NCBI RefSeq assembly: GCF_001046875.1
Contig: NZ_HF571038.1
Location: 929,435 to 980,851, forward strand
DNA length: 51,417 nt
DNA from: Nostocoides jenkinsii Ben 74
Lineage (GTDB): Bacteria; Actinomycetota; Actinomycetes; Actinomycetales; Dermatophilaceae
Direction: 5' to 3'
This document shows positions 43,384 through 51,417 of this stretch, piece by piece. The position numbers and the translations under genes were made by a program. Positions within the stretch are counted from its first letter, which is position 1. Each line of letters starts with the position of its first letter. The notes beneath the pieces are model-generated. The model did no database searches. It saw only the letters and a list, made by a program, of their open reading frames with translations, and was not told the DNA's origin.

Positions 43384-44910
43384 TCAGCGCTTCGCGGCCA
43401 GGGCCGCGAGCCGATCGAGTTCGGTCCAGTAGGTGTCCGCGCCAACCGTTGGGCCATCTGGGCTGGTCAGCGCGATGGTGCTGACATAGCCGGGCGTGGC
43501 CAGCTTGGTCACCGCAACGAAGATGGACCCGTTGGCGTCCGACACGACATACGTCATCTCGCTCGGACCGGGCGTCACGGTCGTGCCGGAGGTGGCGCAG
43601 CTTGCGAGATTTTCCGCTATCCGCATGGCCTCGGTCGTGGCGAGTTGGTCGGCGTCGTCATCGCCCAGTCCGCCATTGTCGGGGGCCGCATCGCGGACGC
43701 GCTGCCAGGCCAGCGTGCCGGAGTTGCCCCCGGATTCGACCACGCGCATGATCCCGAACATCCCGGCCGGGTCGGTGTCGGGGTCACAAGTCCCCACGAT
43801 CGCCGGCGAGCCCTCGAACTCGAATCCGGTCGCAAGGGTGGCCCGACCCGACGTCAGCCCCGTCGAGGAGAAGTCAGCCGGATCGAGGAAGTAGCGGTCG
43901 GCAACGGTGGCCTCCGGCGGTCCGATGACCACGCGGTCGACGCCGGATTCATCACTCGTCGAGCCGCCGCGATCGGCCTGGTCGGCCCCTTGTAGCCGCA
44001 GGCCCGCGATGAAGCTGAGGCGGGCCACCTCGGGCAACGTGATCGGGTCGCCATTGGGGGAGGCCCAGATCTCGAGATAGCTGATCCGCTTGCCGACTTG
44101 GGTCAGCACGACCCAGCCCTTGTCGTCGGTGCCCGTCGAGAACGACCAGATGGTGGGGTGTTCCTCGAAGGCGTCGGTGGACTCCGGCGTGAGCTTGGGT
44201 TGGGTGCACGCGCTCAGCGTCTCGGTCATCGCGTTGACCGCCCCTACGGCGAGGTCGGCCGAGAGATAGGACCAGGAGCGCTGGCCCGCGAACCCCTCCG
44301 TGGCTGGGAGCGCCTGGACCTTCTCATTGGCCTTGGCAACGCCCTCACCGAGTGGCACTAAGCAGAGCGGGCCGTTGTCTCCCTCGCCGGTGTTGGGGGC
44401 GACGCCCAGGGTCCCGGCCACGCCGAGCGCGGCCTGCCACTCCGGAGCCGTCGGCAGCAGGGCGTCCGAGGCCGCCAGCATCCCCGGCCGGTCCGGATCG
44501 CTCGCCGAACTGCTCGGACCGGCGCTGCTTGTCGACGTGGGCGAGGTGCTGCTGGAGTATGCCGCGCTGCTCGCCGGATCGCCCGGGTCCCGGTCCGCGC
44601 CCCGCAGGACGCCCGACAAGCCGACGGCCGCGATCGCCACGGAGGCCGCGGCGAGGCCGAGGCCTCCCACGACCCACGGATTGCGGCGTCGCTCGGATGG
44701 GGATCGCCCGGCACCCACGAATCGCCCGGCACGCGGGGATCGGGAGGGGGCCGACTCCGGCGAGGACGCGGCCATACCGACGCCGGTGATCGCGGCCGAG
44801 CCGGGCAAGGGGTTGGCCTCGACGTCCTCACCCAACGACAACAGGGCTCGTCGGACGAGGTCGTCCTCCTCGGCGCTCCAGTCGTCGACGTCGTCGAAGG
44901 ACTTAGCCAT
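43384..44910 (-). CDS. Membrane protein, putative ECF sensor/anti-sigma partner with extracellular domain
   Basis: A 508-residue protein. The cytoplasmic N-terminus (1-77) begins with an acidic helix, DDWSAEEDDLVRRALLSLGEDV, followed by a Ser/Pro/Arg stretch; one membrane helix (about 79-102); a Ser/Thr-rich linker (about 108-140); then a large extracellular domain (about 145-505) with four Cys and two similar halves (each with Val-Gly/Ala-rich beta strands). No enzyme motif is seen. The ATG has AAGGAGG at seven bases and overlaps the upstream sigma factor by eight bases. Role as its anti-sigma is inferred. Confidence 0.72.
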   Translation of the reverse strand: MAKSFDDVDDWSAEEDDLVRRALLSLGEDVEANPLPGSAAITGVGMAASSPESAPSRSPRAGRFVGAGRSPSERRRNPWVVGGLGLAAASVAIAAVGLSGVLRGADRDPGDPASSAAYSSSTSPTSTSSAGPSSSASDPDRPGMLAASDALLPTAPEWQAALGVAGTLGVAPNTGEGDNGPLCLVPLGEGVAKANEKVQALPATEGFAGQRSWSYLSADLAVGAVNAMTETLSACTQPKLTPESTDAFEEHPTIWSFSTGTDDKGWVVLTQVGKRISYLEIWASPNGDPITLPEVARLSFIAGLRLQGADQADRGGSTSDESGVDRVVIGPPEATVADRYFLDPADFSSTGLTSGRATLATGFEFEGSPAIVGTCDPDTDPAGMFGIMRVVESGGNSGTLAWQRVRDAAPDNGGLGDDDADQLATTEAMRIAENLASCATSGTTVTPGPSEMTYVVSDANGSIFVAVTKLATPGYVSTIALTSPDGPTVGADTYWTELDRLAALAAKR

Positions 44911-45466
44911 GGTGCGCCTCCTTCCCACCCAACGCGGCGGCGAGCGCCTTGCGGCCGTGATGCAGCCGGGCCTTGACGGTGCCGGCCGGTGCGCCGAGAT
45001 CGGCGGCGATCGCCTCCACGCTCATGTCGAGGAGGTAGTGCAGCGCGAGTACCTCACGGTGCTGCGCCGACAGCGACTTCAGGGCCTCGACGATCACTAC
45101 GCGCTCGGGCGAGATCGTCGCGGTCTCCTGGACGAGACTCAGTTGGCGGTGTGCCTCGGCGCGGTTGGTGTCTTTGCGCCACTGCGAGATCGCCAGGCGA
45201 CGGGCGACCGTGCGCACCCACGACAGCGGATCATCCGCCCGCGAGACGCTGCCCCAGCGCTGCCAGGCACGGGCATACGCCTCTTGGGTGCAGTCCTGGG
45301 CGAGCGTGAGATTGCCGGTGGAGGCATAAACCAGGTGGACCACCCGGGCCGACGTGTCGCGATAGAACGCATCGAAATCGAGGCCGGAGTCCACGACGAC
45401 TGGCACTCCCCTCGCGGCGCGTGGCGGGCCCCATCGCAGGCCCGGCGCTTGGACATAGGCGGTCAT
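44903..45466 (-). CDS. SigE-family ECF sigma factor
   Basis: A 187-residue sigma-70 family protein of the actinobacterial SigE group: region 2 FDAFYRDTSARVVHLVYASTGNLTLAQDCTQEAYARAWQRW (about 30-72) and SWVRTVARRLAISQWRK; region 4 LSAQHREVLALHYLLDMSVEAIAADLGAPAGTVKARLHHGRKAL (about 132-176). A GGTGGAG lies before the ATG at 45466. The first 25 residues are atypical, so a GTG start further in is possible. It overlaps the membrane protein gene. Confidence 0.92.
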   Translation of the reverse strand: MTAYVQAPGLRWGPPRAARGVPVVVDSGLDFDAFYRDTSARVVHLVYASTGNLTLAQDCTQEAYARAWQRWGSVSRADDPLSWVRTVARRLAISQWRKDTNRAEAHRQLSLVQETATISPERVVIVEALKSLSAQHREVLALHYLLDMSVEAIAADLGAPAGTVKARLHHGRKALAAALGGKEAHHG

Positions 45467-45505
45467 GCTCCACCAGACGCGCGGTGGGGTGGTTGCGTTG
45501 CCAAC

Positions 45506-46249
45506 CTAGCCGACTATTTCTGAGCCTCGCCTCGCCCGCTCCGGCGCATTCGGTCGCAACGCGCAATAGCTCAGCACGAGCAGGGTGCCGAAGAACGCCT
45601 CGGTCACCCGACTGCCGAAGACGGAGAACTCCCCGAGGAGCCCGCTCGGCGCCCGGTCCTGCAACAGACTGAAGAACAGGGGTATGGCGATCATCGCCAC
45701 CCAGAATCCCGCCCGAAGCGCGGGGGTCGCCGGGGCCGCCGGGTCGAGGCTGCGTCGATCGAAGACGTCGAAGGCCAACGGGGCGAGGGCGACCATGACG
45801 ACGCTCTCGGCTTGTTGGGTCACGAAGTCCGTGCGATTGAAGACCACGATCGCCGTGAGCAGGGCGAGTCCGACGGCACCCGCCCAGCGGACGGGTCGGC
45901 GCAGGACGACGAACGGCGTGACTACGGCCGCGGCGAGGAAACCCTCGTTCAGGGTGGCGATCCGCGGGCTCACCGACGTCCCGATCGCCTGGACGAGAAG
46001 CCAGCCGATGACCAACTCCGCGACGGCCACGGCGGCGACGATGGCCCAGTTGGCGCGCCCCCGGCCCCGCGGGCGCAGGAGGTCGATCGCGAGGCCGACC
46101 AGGGCGGCATACACCAAGGCTTCGGTGTTCTCGGCGATGTACTTGGCCGCGTGGCCCGGCAACACGGCATCGGTGACCCGGAGCAGGATCAGGGCGAGGG
46201 CCGCCGCGATGCCGCCGTAGTACGCAGCGCGTAGGGCGTGCATGGACAT
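45506..46249 (-). CDS. Polytopic membrane protein of unknown function
   Basis: A 247-residue protein with seven or so membrane helices and basic loops (RPRGRGRAN, RRPVRW). No family was recognised. Two in-frame ATGs, at 46249 and 46243, compete; AGAGG lies about 4 or 10 bases before them. It stops 39 bases before the sigma factor gene on the same strand, so the three minus-strand genes could be co-transcribed. In M. tuberculosis a small membrane protein gene (Rv0954) also lies between sucD and perM, but I cannot claim homology. Confidence 0.7.
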   Translation of the reverse strand: MSMHALRAAYYGGIAAALALILLRVTDAVLPGHAAKYIAENTEALVYAALVGLAIDLLRPRGRGRANWAIVAAVAVAELVIGWLLVQAIGTSVSPRIATLNEGFLAAAVVTPFVVLRRPVRWAGAVGLALLTAIVVFNRTDFVTQQAESVVMVALAPLAFDVFDRRSLDPAAPATPALRAGFWVAMIAIPLFFSLLQDRAPSGLLGEFSVFGSRVTEAFFGTLLVLSYCALRPNAPERARRGSEIVG

Positions 46250-46359
46250 GGCACCTCTGACGAGCGGTGTGGACAGGCGCGAGCGGTGGGGACAGGCGCC
46301 CGAGTCTACGGCGCTGCCTCCGCAGATCGGTGGCGGCGATGGGCGACGATGGTCCCCTC

Positions 46360-47541
46360 ATGACGGTCCTGGAGATGTTGCGCAAACCCCGCCCCGAATC
46401 GCCCGCCGACGAGTCTGCTCGCCCGCCGGTGCATCCGTTGGTGCGCCCGTTCGTCGGGGGTGCCGCGACGGCGGCTGCGACCTTGGCGATCGTGCTCGCC
46501 CTGGTCGGTATCGCCGCGTCCCTGGCCCACCGGGCGGACCTCAACTGGGGTGAGATCTTCGGGGTCGGATCGGCGTTGTGGCTGCTGACCGGTGGGGCGC
46601 GACTGCACGTCGACCAGGTGATCGTCGCCTTCACGCCGTTGCTGGGTTTTGCGCTGCTGCTGGCGGGCGCCGTGCTCGGCGTACGCCGCTCACTACGCCG
46701 CGAGGGGCCGCGTCGCGACCCCTATCTCGCCTGGCTCGGCGGCTATGCCGCGGTCGCCCTGCTGGCCATCGCGCTGACGTTTGCGGGGCCTATCCGGACG
46801 GTGTGGTGGACGGTGCCAGTGCCGCTCGTCGGTGTGCCGGGCCTGGCGCTCGCCTTGGTGGAGATGCGCCGCGGCCGCCTGGACGACGTGGTGCATCGGC
46901 TTCCGCGGTGGGTGCGCCGGTGTGTGCGCCCGATCGTGCAGACCTCCGTGCTCGCGCTGGCGACTGGGGTGCTGTTGGTGCTAATCAGCACGATCGTGCA
47001 TTGGCACGACGTCACCGCGGTCACGCGCACGCTGTCGCCCGGCCTGACTGGTGGCACGGCGTTGCTGCTGGCCCAACTTCTCATCGTGCCGAATCTCGGC
47101 CTGTGGGCGCTCGGGTTCGTCGCCGGACCCGGCTTCTCGATCGCGGAAGGCACGGGAGTGAGCCTGGGCGGCTCCTCGCTCGGGGTGTTGCCGCAGGTGC
47201 CCGTGCTGGCGGCCATCCCTGGCCCGGGTCACTTCGGCTGGTGGTCGCGCCTTCTGCTGATCATTCCGCTCCTCCTCGGGGCGTATGCCGCGCGCCGCAC
47301 CCTCGCCGAGATCCCTCGCCTCGCGCGAGGCCGGGTGAAGTTCGCGGCCGTTGCCGTGACCGTGGTGGGGACTTCGGTGACGCTTGCGGTGGTCGATCTG
47401 CTGGGTGGCGGGAGCGCCGGTATGGAGCGCATCCGCGACATCGGCGTTTCCGCGCCGACGTTGGCGTTCTTCATGGCGCTGCTGATGGGGCTGGGCGCGG
47501 CTGTTTTGACGCTGCGCGACTGGTTGCGCCTGCGCCGCTGA
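46360..47541 (+). CDS. DUF6350 family membrane protein (PerM-like)
   Basis: A 393-residue protein with about nine or ten membrane helices. It has the family pattern of actinobacterial DUF6350/PerM: VRPFVGGAATAAATLAIVLALVGIAASL, PNLGLWALGFVAGPGFSIAEGTGVSLGG, VPVLAAIPGPG and a C-terminal helix followed by RDWLRLRR. PerM of M. tuberculosis (Rv0955) supports cell division and persistence and lies directly before purN and purH, as here. The start is uncertain: ATG 46360, with upstream in-frame ATG 46339 possible. No good ribosome-binding site is seen. Confidence 0.87.
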   Translation: MTVLEMLRKPRPESPADESARPPVHPLVRPFVGGAATAAATLAIVLALVGIAASLAHRADLNWGEIFGVGSALWLLTGGARLHVDQVIVAFTPLLGFALLLAGAVLGVRRSLRREGPRRDPYLAWLGGYAAVALLAIALTFAGPIRTVWWTVPVPLVGVPGLALALVEMRRGRLDDVVHRLPRWVRRCVRPIVQTSVLALATGVLLVLISTIVHWHDVTAVTRTLSPGLTGGTALLLAQLLIVPNLGLWALGFVAGPGFSIAEGTGVSLGGSSLGVLPQVPVLAAIPGPGHFGWWSRLLLIIPLLLGAYAARRTLAEIPRLARGRVKFAAVAVTVVGTSVTLAVVDLLGGGSAGMERIRDIGVSAPTLAFFMALLMGLGAAVLTLRDWLRLRR

Positions 47542-47634
47542 CCGGTTGTCGGGACTTTCTGCCTGGGCCGCTGGCCGCCTGGGCCGCTGCCCGGCTGCCG
47601 CAGGCTGTCGGTGGCTATTGGCAGGATGAGTCTC

Positions 47635-48300
47635 ATGTCCGATTCACCCTTGCCAAGCAACCTCTCGGCCCGTCACATCCCGGCGCCTGACATCCCGGCG
47701 CCTGACATCCCGGCCCGTGACATTCGGGCCCGTGACCCGCTGCGGGTCGTCGTCTTGGTCTCCGGGTCCGGCACCCTCCTGCAGGCCTTGCTTGATGCGT
47801 CCGCCGACCCGAGCTTCCCAGCGCGCGTCGTCGCGGTGGGCGCGGACCGTGAGGGCACGTTGGGGATCGAGCGCGCGCAGCGCGCGGGCGTCGAGACGTT
47901 CGTGGTTCCCCCGGCCGGTGACCGGCCGCAGTGGGATGCCGCGCTCGCGGAGGAGATCGCGCGGCATACGCCCGGATTGGTGGTGTCGGCCGGATTCATG
48001 CGCATCCTGGGGCGAGCGGTGCTCGCGGGCAATCGCATCATCAACACGCACCCGGCGCTGCTGCCGAGCTTCCCCGGCGCACATGGGGTGCGGGACGCGC
48101 TCGCCCATGGCGTCAAAGTGACCGGCACGACGTGCCATTGGGTGGACGCCGGAGTGGATACCGGACCGATCATCGACCAGCGCGCGGTGCGCGTGCTGGA
48201 CGGGGAGAGCGAGGCTGACCTGCACGAACGCATCAAGGTCGTCGAGCGCAAGATGCTCATCGACGTGGTCCGTGCGCTGGCTGTCGGGGCCACCGCCTAG
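47635..48300 (+). CDS. purN: Phosphoribosylglycinamide formyltransferase
   Basis: A 221-residue enzyme of de novo purine synthesis transferring a formyl group from 10-formyl-THF to [11 protein letters not shown] (about 43-50) is the phosphate loop; [15 protein letters not shown] (about 138-152) carries the catalytic Asn and His, and [10 protein letters not shown] the Asp. The first 35 residues are an extension made of four Asp-Ile-Pro-Ala-Pro/Arg repeats, encoded by a 15-bp tandem repeat, absent from usual PurN. ATG 47635 is preceded by CAGGAT at seven bases; ATG 47626 is in frame too. purH follows. Confidence 0.95.
   Translation: MSDSPLPSNLSARHIPAPDIPAPDIPARDIRARDPLRVVVLVSGSGTLLQALLDASADPSFPARVVAVGADREGTLGIERAQRAGVETFVVPPAGDRPQWDAALAEEIARHTPGLVVSAGFMRILGRAVLAGNRIINTHPALLPSFPGAHGVRDALAHGVKVTGTTCHWVDAGVDTGPIIDQRAVRVLDGESEADLHERIKVVERKMLIDVVRALAVGATA
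47672..47736. repeat. purN: 15-bp in-frame tandem repeat at the purN 5' end
   Basis: Four to five copies of a 15-base unit (consensus CTGACATCCCGGCGC) in a row, the last ones degenerate (GTGACATTCGGGCCC). Each encodes five residues, Asp-Ile-Pro-Ala-Pro or Asp-Ile-Arg-Ala-Arg. Copy number changes would keep the frame. Confidence 0.85.
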
Positions 48301-48303
48301 GAT
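48298..48303 (+). promoter_or_regulatory. purH: -10 hexamer TAGGAT of purH
   Basis: TAGGAT overlaps the purN stop codon. It predicts a transcription start near 48310 and a leader of about 35 bases that contains AAGGAG before GTG 48344. An ATG at 48308 is in frame but only four bases from the hexamer. Confidence 0.45.
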
Positions 48304-48343
48304 CGATATGGCACCCCGGATCCGGCGAAGGAGACCCCCGCTC

Positions 48344-49972
48344 GTGAGCACAACCGTCACGCCGCCTGGCGCAGCCGAGGACGTCCGCCCGGTCCGGCGA
48401 GCGCTGATTTCGGTTTATGACAAGACCGGTCTGGCCGAACTCGTCCGTGGTTTGCACGACGCCGGCGTGGCGCTGATCTCGACCGGCGGCTCCGCCAAGT
48501 TCATCGCCGAGTTGGGCATTCCGGTGACCGAGGTGGCCGACCTGACCGGCTTCCCGGAGTGCCTCGAAGGCCGCGTCAAAACCCTGCACCCGGTGATTCA
48601 TGCCGGTGTGCTGGCCGACACGCGCAAACCGGAGCACCTGGAGCAGCTGACCGAGCTCGGCATCCGGCCGTTCGAGCTGGTGGTGTGCAACCTGTACCCC
48701 TTTGTGGCGACCGTGGCCTCGGGGGCTGATCCCGACGAGTGCGTCGAGCAGATCGACATCGGCGGGCCGACGATGGTCCGGGCGGCGGCCAAGAACCACC
48801 CGAGCGTGGCCATCGTGACCGACCCCGCGGCATACGACCGGGTGTTGGAGGCCGTGCGCGGCGGCGGTTTCACGCTGGAGCAACGCAAGCTCCTGGCGGC
48901 GCGCGCCTTCGCGCACACGGCCGACTACGACAATGCGGTGGCCAACTGGCTCGGCAATGCCTACGTCGACACCTCGGGGGGCTCCGGCTTCCCGGCCTGG
49001 ACCGGGGCGACCTGGTCGAAGGCGCACGTGCTGAGGTATGGCGAGAACCCGCACCAGCGCGCGGCCCTTTATCGGCACTGGCGGCCGGGGCTCGCGAGCG
49101 CGGAGCAGTTGCACGGCAAGGAGATGTCCTACAACAACTACGTCGACGCCGACGCGGCGGTGCGGGCGGCCTACGACCACGGCGACGCGGCGACGGTCGC
49201 CATCATCAAGCACGCCAACCCGTGCGGGATCGCGGTGGGCGCGAGCGTCGAGGCAGCCTATGCGGCCGCGCACGCGTGCGACCCCGTCTCGGCGTATGGG
49301 GGAGTGGTCGCCACCAACCGCCCCGTCACCGCGGCGATGGCGCGCCTGCTCAACGAGACCTTCAGCGAGGTCGTGGCCGCGCCGGGTTTCGACGACGACG
49401 CGCTGGAGGTGTTGCGGGAGAAGAAGAATCGTCGGCTCGTGGAGTTGCCGACGGACTTTGCGTCTGCGCGTGATCGGGTGGAGTTCCGGCCGATCTCCGG
49501 CGGCGTGCTGATGCAGACCGTGGATCGGCTAGACGCGGTGGTGGAGTCCGACGACGGCGCGATCTCCGGTGGGGATGACGCGGAGCGCTGGAGTTTGGTG
49601 GCGGGTGCGACGGCGGATGCGGCGACCTTGGCCGATCTGCAATTCGCCTGGCGCGCCGTGCGCGCGGTGAAGTCCAATGCGATCCTGCTCGCCCGCGACG
49701 GCGCTTCGGTCGGCATTGGCATGGGTCAGGTCAACCGGGTCGACTCGTGCCGCCTCGCGATCGCGCGGGCCGGCGCGGAGCGGGCTCAGGGGGCGGTCGC
49801 CGCCTCAGACGCGTTCTTCCCCTTCGCCGACGGGCTGGCGTTGCTGATCGAGGCGGGCGTGCGCGCCGTGGTCGCGCCGGGCGGCTCGATCCGCGACGAC
49901 GAGGTGATCGCCGCCGCCGACGCGGCCGGCGTCACGATGTACTTCACCGGGACCCGCCACTTCGCCCACTAG
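48344..49972 (+). CDS. purH: Bifunctional AICAR transformylase/IMP cyclohydrolase
   Basis: A 542-residue enzyme performing the last two steps to IMP. The N-terminal MGS-like IMP cyclohydrolase domain (about 18-215) has [34 protein letters not shown] and [15 protein letters not shown]. The C-terminal transformylase (about 220-542) has [39 protein letters not shown] with catalytic Lys-His, and FPFADG...[26 protein letters not shown] at the end. GTG 48344 is supported by AAGGAG ten bases upstream. It forms an operon with purN, and with guaB and guaA completes IMP-to-GMP synthesis in the window. Confidence 0.97.
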   Translation: MSTTVTPPGAAEDVRPVRRALISVYDKTGLAELVRGLHDAGVALISTGGSAKFIAELGIPVTEVADLTGFPECLEGRVKTLHPVIHAGVLADTRKPEHLEQLTELGIRPFELVVCNLYPFVATVASGADPDECVEQIDIGGPTMVRAAAKNHPSVAIVTDPAAYDRVLEAVRGGGFTLEQRKLLAARAFAHTADYDNAVANWLGNAYVDTSGGSGFPAWTGATWSKAHVLRYGENPHQRAALYRHWRPGLASAEQLHGKEMSYNNYVDADAAVRAAYDHGDAATVAIIKHANPCGIAVGASVEAAYAAAHACDPVSAYGGVVATNRPVTAAMARLLNETFSEVVAAPGFDDDALEVLREKKNRRLVELPTDFASARDRVEFRPISGGVLMQTVDRLDAVVESDDGAISGGDDAERWSLVAGATADAATLADLQFAWRAVRAVKSNAILLARDGASVGIGMGQVNRVDSCRLAIARAGAERAQGAVAASDAFFPFADGLALLIEAGVRAVVAPGGSIRDDEVIAAADAAGVTMYFTGTRHFAH

Positions 49973-50065
49973 GCCCACGAGGCCCGCCCGTCCCCCGGCT
50001 CCGGTGGGTTCGCTGGCCGCCTGGGGTCGCTGTCGCTGGTAGCGCACTTTTCCGCCCATTGCCGA

Positions 50066-50112
50066 AACATGGACATACGCAACGGATCATTACCGCTGCG
50101 TATGTCCATGTT
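50066..50112. repeat. Perfect 16-bp inverted repeat containing CATACGCA
   Basis: AACATGGACATACGCA (50066-50081) and its exact reverse complement (50097-50112) flank a 15-base loop. It lies 94 bases after purH and 40 bases before the stop of the convergent gene. It may be a terminator (no U-run) or a REP-like element; the stems contain the CATAC word common in this genome. Confidence 0.8.
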
Positions 50113-50151
50113 CCCTCCCACGGTGCCGGTCTGACCGGCTGGGCCGGTCCC

Positions 50152-50589
50152 TTAGCGCAGACGCAAGCCGCGGGGGCGGGGGCCGTGCTCACCGACGGCC
50201 TCGAGAAGGCGACGGGCCGTGACGACCTGCAACGCGGCATACGCAATGCCGAGCGCAGCGAGCAGCCAAGGCAGCAACACCGCCGGGCCGGACCCCGTGT
50301 AGGTGCACTGCTGACCCCCGTCCGCGCCGGGGCTGCACACTCGGCCGGCCGCGTGGAATGCCATCCCGCTCGCGACGAGCGCGAGCCCAGCAACGGGCAG
50401 GCCGGTGCCGAGGACCAGTGCGGCGCGGGTGATTTGGGCGCGGGTCCACCGGCGGCACTTGGCCAGCAGCACCAGGCCGACGACCCAGCAGACCAGGCCG
50501 AGCGGGAGCAGGATCACCGTGAGCGCCAGAACCTCGGCCGTCAGCAATACCGCCACCGCGGTCGACTCCCAATGCCGGGGGGCGCTCAT
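50152..50589 (-). CDS. Small four-helix membrane protein of unknown function
   Basis: A 145-residue protein with four membrane helices (about 10-30, 28-45, 55-78, 100-120) and an extracellular loop between helices 3 and 4 with two Cys (GRVCSPGADGGQQCTYTG) that could form a disulfide. Basic cytoplasmic ends. No family recognised. AAGG about ten bases before the ATG. It follows a repeat-rich region on its 5' side. Confidence 0.7.
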   Translation of the reverse strand: MSAPRHWESTAVAVLLTAEVLALTVILLPLGLVCWVVGLVLLAKCRRWTRAQITRAALVLGTGLPVAGLALVASGMAFHAAGRVCSPGADGGQQCTYTGSGPAVLLPWLLAALGIAYAALQVVTARRLLEAVGEHGPRPRGLRLR

Positions 50590-50675
50590 CCTCGCCGTGC
50601 CTTCCCTTCAAGTACTCGATCGACGGCCGGCCGGAATTCGCCCCGGCCCACGCCTGCCCTTGCCGACTCCAGCCC

Positions 50676-50755
50676 AAGGCCAACTCAGCACAGGGCCGAC
50701 TCGGCACAAGGCCAACTCAGCACAGGGCCGACTCTGCACAAGGCCAACTCAGCAC
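50676..50755. repeat. Five 16-bp tandem repeats
   Basis: AAGGCCAACTCAGCAC alternates with AGGGCCGACTCGGCAC: five 16-base units in a row (50676-50755), arranged as two and a half 32-base pairs that are nearly identical. It lies in the 241-base gap between two minus-strand genes and directly abuts the 48-bp palindrome at 50757. Confidence 0.9.
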
Positions 50756-50756
50756 A

Positions 50757-50804
50757 AGTTAGTCAACTGCGGACAACTTGCAAGGTGTCCACAGTTGACT
50801 AACT
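50757..50804. repeat. 48-bp near-perfect palindrome
   Basis: The 24-base arms (50757-50780 and 50781-50804) pair at 22 of 24 positions. The outer 13 bases AGTTAGTCAACTG and the centre CTTGCAAG are exact. It contains GTCAAC/GTTGAC half-sites and could be an operator for the flanking gene, a terminator for the truncated gene at 50831, or a mobile repeat. It adjoins the tandem repeat array. Confidence 0.88.
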
Positions 50805-50830
50805 GCTGCGAGCAGAAGTTCGGAGGACTG

Positions 50831-51417
50831 TCACCGACCCACCGGGCGCACCGCAGCGGGGTTCACGGCGATCCAGACGGCCCGGGCGGCGCCGAGCAGC
50901 TCACCGGACGGCCCGTACAGCGCCGAGGACGACTCGAACCGCCGCCCCGAACTCGCCCCGGGCCACGCCATCACGACGCACTCCTGCCCGACCTCGGGCA
51001 GCGCGAAGAGTTGCGCGGTCATCGTCCCCAGCACCATCGGGCGCCCGGCGATCCCCGCCGACCATCCCCCAGGGCAGTCCAGCGCGGCCCACCCGATCGG
51101 GACCGAGACCTCCCGCGGGACCCAAGCCGCGGCATACGCCCCGGTGTCATCGCCCACCGCCGCCGGTCGCAACCCCAAACCGTCCTCGCGGGCCGTTCCG
51201 CAGGAGAAGCAGGTCGAGAACGGATGCTCCGTCAACCCTTCGTATGCCGATCCCACCGCCCGCGCCTCGGCGAACGTCACGGGCGTCCCCGACGGGCGCG
51301 GCAAGGGCTCGCTCAGGTTTGCGACGGCGACCAGGGTGTCGCCGTCGGTGAGCCGGACACCGTCCCCGTCGGGTTCGATCTGCAGGTCGATCTCCAGCGG
51401 CGGCGGCGCGCTCAGCC
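50831..51417 (-). CDS. Hotdog-fold thioesterase-like protein, 5' end outside the window
   Basis: At least 194 residues; the frame stays open through the right edge, so the start codon is beyond 51417. The middle has FSTCFSCGTAREDGLGLRP and AALDCPGGWSAGIAGRPMVLGTMTAQLFALPEVGQECVVMAWPGASSGRRFESSSALYG, which resembles PaaI/acyl-CoA thioesterase-like hotdog proteins of actinobacteria by memory. The CxxC near the first motif is notable. The family assignment is moderate; substrate unknown. Confidence 0.6.
   Translation of the reverse strand, partial: LSAPPPLEIDLQIEPDGDGVRLTDGDTLVAVANLSEPLPRPSGTPVTFAEARAVGSAYEGLTEHPFSTCFSCGTAREDGLGLRPAAVGDDTGAYAAAWVPREVSVPIGWAALDCPGGWSAGIAGRPMVLGTMTAQLFALPEVGQECVVMAWPGASSGRRFESSSALYGPSGELLGAARAVWIAVNPAAVRPVGR

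Noticed and set aside
49973-50151. Possible tRNA or small RNA gene after purH
   Set aside because: No cloverleaf, no T-loop-like GGTTCGANTCC; only the 16-bp hairpin was supported.

Overview
The window is a gene-dense stretch of chromosome from a high-GC Gram-positive actinomycete, most likely a member of the Micrococcales (Dermatophilaceae/Intrasporangiaceae-like). The evidence is GTG-rich starts, 4-nt ATGA/GTGA gene overlaps, a WhiB protein, an actinobacterial GuaB3, MurT/GatD, a PerM-type membrane protein, SigE-family ECF sigma factors and many leaderless promoters. I cannot fix the genus. I see no rRNA, tRNA, CRISPR array, insertion sequence or prophage gene; nearly everything looks like resident chromosome.

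Layout. 0-3.1 kb: a 72-bp perfect palindrome at the left edge, an MFS transporter, a divergent FMN-reductase/MarR pair with two operator-like sites, and a WhiB3/WhiD-like regulator. 3.3-10.7 kb: guaB (IMP dehydrogenase), a VapBC toxin-antitoxin pair, guaB3, a DUF305 lipoprotein, a succinate-semialdehyde dehydrogenase and a GMC oxidoreductase. 10.7-14.3 kb: a heterodimeric ABC exporter whose two ATPase domains are degenerate in complementary ways. 14.4-22.5 kb: a membrane-anchored YVTN beta-propeller, SURF1, DUF3817, guaA, a PAP2-like membrane protein, a PlsC-type acyltransferase and murT/gatD (lipid II amidation). 22.6-27.7 kb: a flippase-like protein, a PIG-L deacetylase, a GH32 fructosidase, a GT4 glycosyltransferase and a Nudix hydrolase. 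27.7-31.3 kb: a divergent PspC/LiaF-like unit and a PspC-domain histidine kinase with its response regulator, probably an envelope-stress module. 31.3-34.8 kb: assorted small genes (quinone oxidoreductase, DUF1028, ArfB, GNAT). 34.8-50.0 kb: pcrA, M23 endopeptidase, ECF sigma/Asp-box protein, sucCD, prepilin peptidase, a second ECF sigma/membrane protein pair, a perM-like gene, purN and purH. Right edge: a small membrane protein, repeats, and a truncated hotdog-like gene.

Two blocks resemble Mycobacterium tuberculosis loci from memory: whiB3-guaB2-guaB3-choD-guaA with a vapBC nearby, and uvrD1-M23-sucC-sucD-perM-purN-purH. Together the window carries the last steps of IMP synthesis (purN, purH) and the GMP branch (guaB, guaA), plus cell-envelope genes (murT/gatD, M23, perM-like, PspC kinase).

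The points that stand out most are: strong over-use of the word GGCATAC/GTATGCC in genes of both strands, sometimes through the rare ATA codon; a -10 hexamer placed 5-7 bases before the start codon of about ten genes (leaderless transcripts); a VapBC operator-like palindrome sitting on the guaB3 -35 position; the complementary half-dead ABC exporter; and two ECF-sigma/membrane-sensor pairs near sucCD. Start sites were chosen by hand from ribosome-binding sites, overlaps and -10 spacing.
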